DNA of 64,000 nt from an uncultured Collinsella sp. (GTDB taxonomy: Bacteria; Actinomycetota; Coriobacteriia; Coriobacteriales; Coriobacteriaceae): assembly GCA_937925715.1 (NCBI GenBank), contig CALAMG010000008.1, forward strand, positions 19,671 through 83,670, read 5' to 3'. This document shows positions 15,903 to 23,822 of the stretch, piece after piece. The notes under the pieces are model-generated. The model saw only the letters and a program-made list of their open reading frames with translations. It was not told the origin of the DNA and made no database searches. The position numbers were made by a program, and so were the translations under genes. Every line of letters begins with the position of its first letter. Position 1 is the first letter of the stretch.

Positions 15903-17276
15903 CTACTTTACCTCCTTGTCTTTTGCAATATCGTTCCTGTCGACGTTTCGGTCCGCATCGAGGTGCCCCGACGACTCTCTTGCATTGCAGGTTTTTTCGG
16001 AAACGCTCTTGTTTTTAGACGGTTCCTTTTTGCAGGTGTCGACATAGTGCCCGGCGCCCACACCGGTGATGACGAAGTCTTCCCCGTTGTCTTCCCTGCC
16101 GATCATGTCCACGAGTTCATTCTGGGTATAGCCGGAGAACGTAACGCTATCGTCGATGGCAAGACCGCAGGTGTCCTCGAAACTGAAATTCGTCTCGATA
16201 ATCTTAGATGGGTCATCCTTCCAGTACATCTGGACAGGCATGATGAATACACTGATTTTATTTGGTACCTTGTAGTCCTTAATCGCGTACTCCGGAAACA
16301 TATCGAGGACGGCATCGAGTTTCTGCGAATCCTCGAAGGTCTTGCCGGCGAGAAGGCCATACTGTTTACCGGAAATATCGACGATGGTCTCGGTAGCGTT
16401 CGTCTCGATACCGGAGAGCTCGATCTTCGGAACGAGCGCGAAGTTATAGCCTACCTTCACGGCGACCAGCTTATAGTCGTCGGGGGTATTCGCATCCATG
16501 AATTCTTGCGTGTTGCGCATCTGGGAGATCACGTCGGCGTCAAACGTGAATGCCGGATAGGAGCAGGAACCGGAATGGGAGACGATGTCTTCCACGGTTC
16601 CGAGCCCATAGATAGCCTCGATGATTGCCGGGTTATACAGGTTGTTCATGTCGAGGAAAACAGTCCTGTCGTTCTGGCATGGATTGTTTAGGTTGACGGA
16701 GATATCTGCCCAGCGCTCTCCGAAATTATCGCTTTCCGGCGTGACGTCGTAAGCGCCGACATAGAGGCTGCCGTTATCGAGATAGCTGTCGCAGACGAGC
16801 TCGAGTTTATATTTCTCCCCGAAGTTTTCCACATCGAACTTGACTCCGCGCTTCACGAAATCGGGATCGTTCCAGACGATCTCTCCGTTAGAGTCGATAA
16901 GCTCAGGATACTGTTCGCGCACGTTCATGATTTCCTGTTCATCCAGGTAATCCGGACCTGCCTGTGTCATGTAGCACTCGGCGTAATCATCGGCGACAGA
17001 CGACATCGCCATGCGGTCGATCCAGCCGAACTCATCCTTATGTTCAATGATCTCCTTGGTCGACACACCGTTCTGCAAGGCCATGAAGGTCGAGCGTTCC
17101 CGGTCAGAAGGAAGGGTATCGCACCAACGTTCTTCTGAAACGTAGCCTGGGGAATCCAGGTGGTATACGTTGCCGAATGGTACGGCATAATCGCGGACAT
17201 GACCCTCGAGGATATCTTCCTTCTCCGCATACCAGCTTTCCAGCTCGTCTGCTGTCTTGATGTCTTTGTATTCCAT
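15903..17276 (-). CDS. DUF4313-like accessory protein
   Basis: 457 residues, cytosolic. Residues ~145-225 resemble DUF4313 (YLDNGSLYVGAYDV, ERWADISVNLNNP, FLDMNNLYNPAIIEAIYGLG), a domain common in mobile-element accessory proteins. The C-terminal ~180 residues include strand-rich segments (YKLVAVKVGYNFALVPKIEL; KISVFIMPVQMYW) and a charged tail. Start ATG has GAAAGGGAATAGCC upstream. No catalytic motif seen. The domain assignment is by visual similarity. Confidence 0.55.
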   Translation of the reverse strand: MEYKDIKTADELESWYAEKEDILEGHVRDYAVPFGNVYHLDSPGYVSEERWCDTLPSDRERSTFMALQNGVSTKEIIEHKDEFGWIDRMAMSSVADDYAECYMTQAGPDYLDEQEIMNVREQYPELIDSNGEIVWNDPDFVKRGVKFDVENFGEKYKLELVCDSYLDNGSLYVGAYDVTPESDNFGERWADISVNLNNPCQNDRTVFLDMNNLYNPAIIEAIYGLGTVEDIVSHSGSCSYPAFTFDADVISQMRNTQEFMDANTPDDYKLVAVKVGYNFALVPKIELSGIETNATETIVDISGKQYGLLAGKTFEDSQKLDAVLDMFPEYAIKDYKVPNKISVFIMPVQMYWKDDPSKIIETNFSFEDTCGLAIDDSVTFSGYTQNELVDMIGREDNGEDFVITGVGAGHYVDTCKKEPSKNKSVSEKTCNARESSGHLDADRNVDRNDIAKDKEVK

Positions 17277-17282
17277 AATCGG

Positions 17283-18539
17283 CTATTCCCTTTCCATATT
17301 CTTGCCATCGGGGATTTCCGTGTTTGGGCTGTCGAGATGAGCGGCGCTTATGGCACATGCATCGCGCTTGGCTTCTAGACCGCTCTTTGCAGGTTCCTGT
17401 TTCTCATCGCGAGTCGGCGTGACGCTGACGGAACCACAGAAAGGGTCGCTGAAGGCACTGACATCTTGGGGGCTGTGGTACATTCCGCGCAGACCCTCCT
17501 TGGTCTCAGGGCCACTGTAGTCATCCATGGCGATCCAGATACGGTTCATCGGGATTTCAAATGGTTTATCGAGGTCGACCATCATATAACCCGCGCCGTA
17601 GACGGGATCGTGGATACCGATATACGGTTCGTATGTTCCCGGGGAGACGATAAAAGCATGACCGGTATCGACTGTGTGTCCGCTCATATAGCGTGAGTCC
17701 ATGCATGCCACGGCATCGAGGAAGACGGAAGAGGGGACTTTAGCCATAAGGGAAATAGTCGTCTCGTTTACCGCCAATGCCTCGAAAAGCTCGTCCCGCA
17801 TGGTGCGTTCGAATTTAGTGGTCGGATAGTTCACCAGTTTCTCGACGGCGGTGCCCTGCGATGCGCACAGCTCATCGATGATTGTCGTACCGATATCCGC
17901 CGGACGTTCGTAAGCCACGTAGCTGGGCACTTTGCCATAATCTAAATTGTTCTCTGCGTCCTCGATAACCTCGAGGTTTTCTTCGCGCCAGTCGCATACG
18001 CTCTGGATCAGCCTGTATCCGTCCATGCTGTCGACCTTCTCAGTCAGAATGAGCGTCATATCGAACTGCATGGCATCGATCATCTGGTCGCATTGGAATT
18101 CATACTGGATATTGAATCTCTCGGAGACATCCGCGTTCAGCGCATCGTGGTCCAACTCATACTCTCCGGGCACGAGGATCCCGCTGGCAAGGCCGGCAGA
18201 TTCGATATATTCGGCAAATTTATTGAAGATTTCCGCGCACTGGGAGGAAAGGGCATCCAGATAGACCCAGGATGTAGACAGCTCGTTGTCGAGTGCCATA
18301 GAGAGTGCCGACTTGAGGTCGGCCGGCATTACCTGTCCGTTCTTAATTTTCTCCTCGTCGATATATCCGCTCGCCCAGTCGAGGTCGCGGTCACCGAGGA
18401 ATCCGGCGACGATATGCTTGCAGTAATCCTCGTCCTCGTATGTCATATACGGATCGAGGAGGAGTGGCTTGCGCTCCATGATATTCTTCTTATCGTTTTT
18501 CGGATCGATTGTCGACCAGCCAAGCGCCTCGCTTAGCAT
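17283..18539 (-). CDS. Uncharacterised accessory protein with an early in-frame amber codon upstream
   Basis: 418 residues from the internal ATG at 18539. The best ribosome site (AAAGGAG) instead serves an ATG at 18614 in the same frame, but codon 5 of that reading is TAG (18600-18602), and the 20 codons in between still look coding (RTYNDVIDLFGEEKAADM). So either the gene is mutated, it starts internally, or the stop is bypassed. No recognised domain. The middle is acidic and helical (CDQMIDAMQFDMTLILTEKV) and the C-terminal half has CMDSRYMSGHTVDTGHAFIV. The tail KSGLEAKRDACAISAAHLDS resembles that of the 18627-19208 gene. Confidence 0.55.
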   Translation of the reverse strand: MLSEALGWSTIDPKNDKKNIMERKPLLLDPYMTYEDEDYCKHIVAGFLGDRDLDWASGYIDEEKIKNGQVMPADLKSALSMALDNELSTSWVYLDALSSQCAEIFNKFAEYIESAGLASGILVPGEYELDHDALNADVSERFNIQYEFQCDQMIDAMQFDMTLILTEKVDSMDGYRLIQSVCDWREENLEVIEDAENNLDYGKVPSYVAYERPADIGTTIIDELCASQGTAVEKLVNYPTTKFERTMRDELFEALAVNETTISLMAKVPSSVFLDAVACMDSRYMSGHTVDTGHAFIVSPGTYEPYIGIHDPVYGAGYMMVDLDKPFEIPMNRIWIAMDDYSGPETKEGLRGMYHSPQDVSAFSDPFCGSVSVTPTRDEKQEPAKSGLEAKRDACAISAAHLDSPNTEIPDGKNMERE

Positions 18540-18626
18540 ATCGGCAGCTTTCTCTTCGCCGAACAGATCGATGACGTCGTTGTAGGTTCTGATTTTCGTC
18601 TAGATTTCACTCATATCGGTTCTCCT

Positions 18627-19208
18627 TTACCGGGCGATTTCATCCTGTCCGCAAACGGGCGCATTGCCGCCGATGTGCGCAAGCGACTCGATACAGGAGG
18701 CCTTTTTGGCAGCGAGGCCGGCTTGGTCGGGAAGGACACTCTTGCGGCGCTCGGCGATATCGATGTCGGCGTTTGCACGGATAGTTTCAGATGCCATGTC
18801 GCAAGTGGAATCTTTCGGCAGGGCATCGATTGCAATGGCGAGGGCGATCAGGTAATTCGTGTCATGTTCATTGACCACCTCTCGGAATACCTGGTAAGGC
18901 AGTGATGCTGCCGTTCCGGGCATACCCTCGGCAAGTACATATCCGTCGGCGGTGTCTTCAAATTCGGGATGCAGGGTGGAAGAGGAGATACCCCATCCGC
19001 CGAGAACATCGCGTTCCCAGACCTCCGCGATGATATTCCATCCGCGGTCGTTGGCTGGATCGTCGATAGCGCGGCAGTAGAGGAATTTCGGCTGCATGTT
19101 CGGTTCTTTGACGATCCAGGCGTAGGCATGGTGCACGATATCGTTGGCTGCGGCAGGGCAGAAGTAGTTCTGGAAGCGATCAGGGGTCTTCTTCGTTCCG
19201 GTTTGCAT
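18627..19208 (-). CDS. Uncharacterised protein, first gene of the accessory operon
   Basis: 193 residues, ATG behind GGAGGGTAAC. Trp/Tyr-rich middle (RGWNIIAEVWERDVLGGWGI), then YQVFREVVNEHDTNYLIALA. The tail QAGLAAKKASCIESLAHIGG is related to the tails of 17283-18539 and 15903-17276, suggesting a shared C-terminal helix in this operon. The shared promoter motif (19234-19250) is 26 bases upstream, so this gene leads the unit running to about 12.2 kb. Function unknown. Confidence 0.65.
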   Translation of the reverse strand: MQTGTKKTPDRFQNYFCPAAANDIVHHAYAWIVKEPNMQPKFLYCRAIDDPANDRGWNIIAEVWERDVLGGWGISSSTLHPEFEDTADGYVLAEGMPGTAASLPYQVFREVVNEHDTNYLIALAIAIDALPKDSTCDMASETIRANADIDIAERRKSVLPDQAGLAAKKASCIESLAHIGGNAPVCGQDEIAR

Positions 19209-19233
19209 GTTACCCTCCGTTCCGGCGGCGTGT

Positions 19234-19250
19234 TTTGTAAGATTCTACCA
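19234..19250 (-). promoter_or_regulatory. Shared minus-strand promoter motif, copy 2
   Basis: TGGTAGAATCTTACAAA on the minus strand, 26 bases before the ATG of 18627-19208. Contains an extended -10 (TGGTAGAAT). Confidence 0.6.
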
Positions 19251-19323
19251 CTTTGGCTGCGTTTCGCCTATATATCGATGACGGATACGGCACGTCATCT
19301 GCAAAAGGTATCGTGTAGAAGGG

Positions 19324-19356
19324 CACGGGGGCTCACCGAAGCGGCAAGTCCCCGTG
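19324..19356. terminator. Terminator-like hairpin
   Basis: CACGGGG / CCCCGTG stem just downstream of the stop of 19367-20185 and upstream of the shared promoter motif. Weak U-tract on the minus strand. Confidence 0.45.
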
Positions 19357-19366
19357 TTTGTTCCGT

Positions 19367-20185
19367 CTATCTGTCCCGTAATGGCGAATCAGGTGCGTCC
19401 TGGTCATGGCTCAGATTCCTTGACGCATCCGTGGCCGCTGCACGGCGTTCCGTGAGCCCCCGCGGATTGTGGGTTTGCACGAGGTCGTCCTTATGCAGGC
19501 GGACGTCGCATTCCTTGACATATTTGAGAAACGTCGGATGCGTGATGCCGAGCTTCGTCGCGGCGGATCTTGCCGAGATGTCTCCGTTCTTATACTCGCT
19601 GTAGAGACGGTCGAATCCCTTGGGAAGGGGTTTCAATCCCCTTCCTCGGGTATCCTGTGCATTCGTGATCTTGTTCACATGATAAGAGAATGCCTGTTGG
19701 CTCAAGCCGGCGATCTTGGCGGCCTGGGTTTGGCTTAGATCCCAGTTCTGATATCTGCCGAAAGCCTCGCGAAACCGTAAATCATATCCGTCCAAAGGAT
19801 CGCTAAGTGACTCTTTCAGCTCAGTCTCGATATCGGCAGGCATATCGATAAGCTCACCGGTTTCATCACGTGAGAGGGCGACGATCTTGCCGAAAATGAG
19901 AGAAAAGGGCTTACCGTCGTTTGTTCCGACGATGAGGCTCTTTTCAGATAGGAAGCCCGAGTCATCCATGAAGGCATCGGGGTTGATGGCGCGGTTGGGC
20001 AGCAAACTGTCTGCACCGGCGGCATTCACATAGATATCCACATCGGCGAACGTGGCACCGAGTTCGTCATATTCGCCTTGGACTGCCTCACGGATGTCTC
20101 GATACGGTCTGTCCCTGTCGGCGAGAAAGGCCTGTGCCTCCCCACCGACAGGGAAGATCAGGCCTTTGACTTTGTTGGATTCCAT
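19367..20185 (-). CDS. DUF3846 domain protein with C-terminal helix-turn-helix units
   Basis: 272 residues. Residues ~5-120 follow the DUF3846 pattern (GLIFPVGGEAQAFL, VDIYVNAAG, LPNRAIN) and align with the neighbouring 20230-20865 protein. Residues ~140-245 add two helix-turn-helix segments (DLSQTQAAKIAGLSQQAFSY and DISARSAATKLGITHPTFLK), like the DNA-binding part of recombinases. The combination suggests a DNA-binding regulator made by fusion. ATG follows AAGGCGGTGAAACG. Confidence 0.7.
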   Translation of the reverse strand: MESNKVKGLIFPVGGEAQAFLADRDRPYRDIREAVQGEYDELGATFADVDIYVNAAGADSLLPNRAINPDAFMDDSGFLSEKSLIVGTNDGKPFSLIFGKIVALSRDETGELIDMPADIETELKESLSDPLDGYDLRFREAFGRYQNWDLSQTQAAKIAGLSQQAFSYHVNKITNAQDTRGRGLKPLPKGFDRLYSEYKNGDISARSAATKLGITHPTFLKYVKECDVRLHKDDLVQTHNPRGLTERRAAATDASRNLSHDQDAPDSPLRDR

Positions 20186-20229
20186 CGTTTCACCGCCTTG
20201 TTTCTTTAAAACGATTCATACAGTTCTGG

Positions 20230-20865
20230 TTAGTGACCGATTGGATACTCACGGTCGATTGGACGCGAATTGCCGATATCGCTACCGCTGTCGTCGTGGT
20301 TGCCCTCGTCCTGGCTGAGTACTAATGAACTCTCCCTGGCTTCTGTAGCGACTTCGGCGAGAGACTTCGTAGATTTCTCATGCTTGTCGCCGGCGGCGTG
20401 CTCATTCTGAAGCTGATATCGATCCGGTTCGATGCCGTACTTAATGTGAATATACTCTTTGTAACCGGTGGACGGGTCCGCAAAGGTCTCTTTCAGCTTG
20501 TCGATCGTCTCCTGAGGAAGGCTTGCGATTTCGCCTTCCTCGTCGACACCGAATGCGACGAAATCACCGCAGATTAGCGAATAGAGCTCCCCTTCCTTGA
20601 CCGGATGACCAAACGTCAGCTGGTCGAGATATCCGACTTCCTCCATATGCTTCGTCGCATAGATGGCGCGATTGGGCTTGCTGCCGTTGAATAGGCCTTC
20701 ATCATTGACCCACAGGTCAACTCCATTACCGAGAACTCTCAATACTTCAACGTTGCCGTTGACGAGGTCCTGCAGTTCGGCCAGCGAGTTATTCTTATCG
20801 ATCCAAACCTCGAACGGCTTCGATCCGACGGGGATTAAAAGGCCGTGGGCTTGCATTTCGTTCAT
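20230..20865 (-). CDS. DUF3846 domain protein
   Basis: 211 residues from ATG 20865, directly behind AAGGAGGTACC; a longer reading starting inside the upstream palindrome is not real. The DUF3846 core is GLLIPVGSKPFEVWIDKNN, LQDLVNGNVEVL, VDLWVNDEGLF, KPNRAIYAT. The C-terminal ~60 residues are hydrophilic. It shares its architecture with the next gene and its leader carries the shared promoter motif. Role unknown; the domain is frequent on actinobacterial and phage-like elements. Confidence 0.7.
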   Translation of the reverse strand: MNEMQAHGLLIPVGSKPFEVWIDKNNSLAELQDLVNGNVEVLRVLGNGVDLWVNDEGLFNGSKPNRAIYATKHMEEVGYLDQLTFGHPVKEGELYSLICGDFVAFGVDEEGEIASLPQETIDKLKETFADPSTGYKEYIHIKYGIEPDRYQLQNEHAAGDKHEKSTKSLAEVATEARESSLVLSQDEGNHDDSGSDIGNSRPIDREYPIGH

Positions 20866-20892
20866 ACGGGGTACCTCCTTGCGTCTTGATGC

Positions 20893-20910
20893 TTGGTAAG
20901 ATTCTACCAT
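20893..20910 (-). promoter_or_regulatory. Shared minus-strand promoter motif, copy 3
   Basis: Reads ATGGTAGAATCTTACCAA on the minus strand, one base different from the other copies, 28 bases before the ATG of 20230-20865. Confidence 0.6.
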
Positions 20911-20924
20911 TCGATACCGGAAAA

Positions 20925-20945
20925 GGGCACCTCGGTCGGGTGCCC
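20925..20945. terminator. Terminator between the secretion operon and the DUF3846 operon
   Basis: GGGCACC-TCGGTC-GGGTGCCC hairpin, with T-runs on both sides (TGTTTTTT on plus; CTTTTCC on minus). Confidence 0.7.
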
Positions 20946-20958
20946 TGTTTTTTCTTTC

Positions 20959-20982
20959 AAATTCGCAAGCGCTTGCGAATTT
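20959..20982. repeat. TTCGCAAGC/GCTTGCGAA palindrome, copy 1
   Basis: Perfect 24-bp palindrome with core TTCGCAAGCGCTTGCGAA, 3 bases after the stop of 20986-21936. One of five dispersed copies. Confidence 0.85.
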
Positions 20983-20985
20983 CAT

Positions 20986-21936
20986 CTAGTTCACGGTCAC
21001 CGTTTCATCCCAGGCTTCCTTGACCACTTTCGCATCGTAGTGGTACCACGGATGGCCGGTTGACTTCTTGTGGCCTTCGATATCATCAGTGATATCCGCC
21101 CCGCATGTGTCGCAGATCGCGATCCTAATCGTCTCGGCGGGATGATGGATAGTCTTCGTGGTTGTCGGCGTTGAAGTAGAAGAGGGCTGTCCGTTGCCAG
21201 ACGATGGAGCGGAAGCACCACGATTCATATCGGCAGAAGAATTTTCTGCCTGATTGTTCTGATTTTGACCGTCAGAAGAAGCGTCCTGGTTTTGCGAAGC
21301 CCCGTCTGCCGGAGTCGCTTCGGCATTATCTTCAGACTCACCGCTCTTGGCAGTCTTATCGACATGTTTGGCTAAAAAAGCGAAAGCTGACACCTTTTTC
21401 CCGTCACCTTTGACGGTGAAACTGGTGCTTTTTGCTGGTTTATCATAACCGTCCGGTGCCGACTCAACGGTCAGCAAATACTTGCCTTTCGGCAGAGTAC
21501 AGATCTTGACTTCGTCGTTGACTGCAACGGAAATATCTTTGACAACAATCTTTCCGTTCTTACCCTTTTCGGAAACCGAAACGGAAGCCTTAGAATCCTC
21601 AGCAGCTCCGTCAGCTGTCACCATGACGGAGACAGCACTCTTTTCAGTGGATTTTTTCTTCTTTGCATTCTCAGTCGAGGTCTCTTTTTTCTGAGTTTGC
21701 GTTTGTTCTTTCTTTGTATCTGAGTCGTGACCTTTATTACTTGAAAGAACGGTAAAAGCAGTCACGCCACCGAGGAGCAGCACTAGAACAATACCGATAA
21801 CGGCTGCAATAATGATGAACTTCTTACGTCGATCATCCTCATCTACATAACTGTAATCAGATTGCACTTGAGAGGGTTTCAGAGTTTCGAGATTTCCCCA
21901 CCAAGCTCCCTCATGCTTATCATTTCCATCGTTCAT
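20986..21936 (-). CDS. Membrane-anchored secretion-operon protein with C-terminal Cys pair
   Basis: 316 residues. Cytoplasmic ~38 residues, one membrane helix (FIIIAAVIGIVLVLLLGGVTAF), then an exterior part: Lys/Thr-rich linker, a probable beta-sandwich like the SpaA/prealbumin fold (EVKICTLPKGKYLLTVESAP), a Gln/Ser/Asn-rich linker, and a terminal segment with CDTCG and two His (GHPWYHYDA) that could bind metal. Last gene of the type IV secretion operon. Perhaps an adhesin or channel component; no exact family recognised. Confidence 0.6.
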   Translation of the reverse strand: MNDGNDKHEGAWWGNLETLKPSQVQSDYSYVDEDDRRKKFIIIAAVIGIVLVLLLGGVTAFTVLSSNKGHDSDTKKEQTQTQKKETSTENAKKKKSTEKSAVSVMVTADGAAEDSKASVSVSEKGKNGKIVVKDISVAVNDEVKICTLPKGKYLLTVESAPDGYDKPAKSTSFTVKGDGKKVSAFAFLAKHVDKTAKSGESEDNAEATPADGASQNQDASSDGQNQNNQAENSSADMNRGASAPSSGNGQPSSTSTPTTTKTIHHPAETIRIAICDTCGADITDDIEGHKKSTGHPWYHYDAKVVKEAWDETVTVN

Positions 21937-21962
21937 GATGCTACACCTCCCTGGTTAATAAG

Positions 21963-22952
21963 TTATCCGCCAAAAACGTCACGCGCGATTGTGCCGGATT
22001 TAATTACGATTAGCATCAGAGCAACAGATGCACATACAGAGCTCCACATATCGCCCTTGAAGCCGGATATTTCTCCTCCGCTAAAGCCTGAAAGCAGGTT
22101 TGGGAAAAGTCCCATTGCAAAAAGAATAATTACGCCTGCAAGACATGTCGCTAAGAAGTTCTTGCAGAAAGATACTCCATAGTTTTTTGTTTCGTCGAAT
22201 CCAAGTAGCGCAAACGGAAGCGGTGAGAACGCAGCCATAACATATAGTTGCATTGCTCGCATATAACACATGACCGAAACCGAGCCCTTGATGATAATCG
22301 TGATCAAATCGAATATCATGCTCTGAACCCATATACCAATTACCGCTCCAAAACTCTCTTTACAAGAATCGGCTATTGTGACAGTTTTTAATTCATCAAC
22401 GGTCGACTGATTGATCTTACCAATCATTTCGTTAAATAGATCATATGCTCCAGCGCAGATCTTCAATGAGTTTTTGAGAAGCCAAATGAAGATCGTCGCA
22501 TAGATAATTAAAAAGACAATGTCTTTAATTGCTGGTAAGGTAGCTGTTCCATCAATACGCTGTGATATTTTTATCAATTGTATCAACATCACAAGGCTTA
22601 GGATGGAAGCTGCTGTTGGCATGACGACTGACTTATTAACAAAGCTAACCGTGCTGTAAAAGGTGCCTGTTTTCTTGCCCAGAAGATTATTGAATGATTT
22701 TCCAAGAATCGATTTTGTAGAAGTAGTCTTGATATTTTGAAGACCATCATTGAAAAAGAACTCAGCTCCTTCAGCAAAACGATCGGTAATCCATCCACCT
22801 GGATCCGAAGCAAAGTCAACAACGCCGCCAATGATTGGGATATTTTTGACCCAATCGGAGTCGTCATCTGCAAGGGCTACTTTCGGAGCAACCAAAACAG
22901 CAACCAGAGGTAGAACAAGGAGAAAAAGTACTATTTTTTTATTTTTAAACAT
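21963..22952 (-). CDS. VirB6/TrbL-like polytopic channel protein
   Basis: 329 residues: a signal-like first helix (IVLFLLVLPLVAVLVAPKVALA), a ~75-residue outside segment, then five to six membrane helices from residue ~105 onward (VVMPTAASILSLVMLIQLI; DIVFLIIYATIFIWLL; CLAGVIILFAMGLF). Fits the VirB6-type inner channel protein of monoderm conjugation systems, in the expected place beside VirB4 and the hydrolase. ATG follows TAAAGGAGG. Confidence 0.7.
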   Translation of the reverse strand: MFKNKKIVLFLLVLPLVAVLVAPKVALADDDSDWVKNIPIIGGVVDFASDPGGWITDRFAEGAEFFFNDGLQNIKTTSTKSILGKSFNNLLGKKTGTFYSTVSFVNKSVVMPTAASILSLVMLIQLIKISQRIDGTATLPAIKDIVFLIIYATIFIWLLKNSLKICAGAYDLFNEMIGKINQSTVDELKTVTIADSCKESFGAVIGIWVQSMIFDLITIIIKGSVSVMCYMRAMQLYVMAAFSPLPFALLGFDETKNYGVSFCKNFLATCLAGVIILFAMGLFPNLLSGFSGGEISGFKGDMWSSVCASVALMLIVIKSGTIARDVFGG

Positions 22953-22964
22953 AAAATTCCTCCT

Positions 22965-23804
22965 TTACATCAGTTCACATTGTTTTGTGCTCAGATGGTA
23001 AACCACAGTAATCCCCGTAAGCTGCTGGTCTTCCGTGTCTTTCAGGGAAAAATCAACCCTATATTCGTTAGCGTTGAAGTCGGCCGTAAGGATACCGTTG
23101 CACTCGGCTTCGACCGCGGTCGGATAATAGAGAGCACATTGCTCGCGTAGAAAATCTTCAATGATGCTTCTCGAATCGCCAAGCAAAGCAGACATATCTT
23201 CACTAATGCCGTCGATATCAAAAGTACCAGCGGCTTGAGTTCTTACATATTCCTCGTTCGTGCCGCTGTTTTTCACATCAATAGACATCTTGAAATATGT
23301 ACCGTCATCGTTTTTATCGACGGTCAATACTCTGGTTTTATCATCGTCTGATTCATAGGCGCAATTGTACCTAGTGAGATTTTTCATCTCACCGACATCG
23401 ACCTTTTCAGTTGAAAGGCCTTTGATGACAAAGGGCTTTTCAACTTTAGATGGATCAGCTTCCGGATCAGCGATAATGATTGACGAGTCTGTGAAATATA
23501 GCGTTCTTCCGGTGCCGCTGTAAGTTGCCCAGACATTAGAGGACAGCAAGGCAGAAAATTGCGCTGTTGCATCATCATATTCATCGATGGTTTTCTGTTG
23601 GTCTTTTTTCAGTTTTACTGAGCTGTTTTTGATCTGTTTTTCTTTTTCCTTTTTTTTCGCCTGTTGTTCTTGCTGTTCCTGAACTTTCATCGTAGACGTA
23701 TAAGAACTGACACCGATGGAAACGACGCAGAAAATAGCGATTAGGATTGCAAGGATTTTCACGATTCCCTTATGGTCTGTTATTAAAAACCAGATGTCTC
23801 GCAT
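22965..23804 (-). CDS. Single-pass secretion-operon protein (VirB8-like topology)
   Basis: 279 residues: short cytoplasmic start, one helix (ILAILIAIFCVVSIGVSSY), a Gln/Lys/Glu coiled-coil (~42-75), then a ~200-residue extracellular alpha/beta domain. Bitopic proteins of this shape fill the VirB8/TcpC place in monoderm systems, but I see no sequence proof of that fold. Flanked by the VirB6-like gene and the cell-wall hydrolase. Confidence 0.5.
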   Translation of the reverse strand: MRDIWFLITDHKGIVKILAILIAIFCVVSIGVSSYTSTMKVQEQQEQQAKKKEKEKQIKNSSVKLKKDQQKTIDEYDDATAQFSALLSSNVWATYSGTGRTLYFTDSSIIIADPEADPSKVEKPFVIKGLSTEKVDVGEMKNLTRYNCAYESDDDKTRVLTVDKNDDGTYFKMSIDVKNSGTNEEYVRTQAAGTFDIDGISEDMSALLGDSRSIIEDFLREQCALYYPTAVEAECNGILTADFNANEYRVDFSLKDTEDQQLTGITVVYHLSTKQCELM

Positions 23805-23822
23805 GCTTTTATTCCTTTCCTT

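Noticed and set aside
20866..20985. N-terminal extension of the DUF3846 gene beginning inside the palindrome
   Set aside because: It would cross the terminator and promoter motif; the downstream ATG has an ideal ribosome site.
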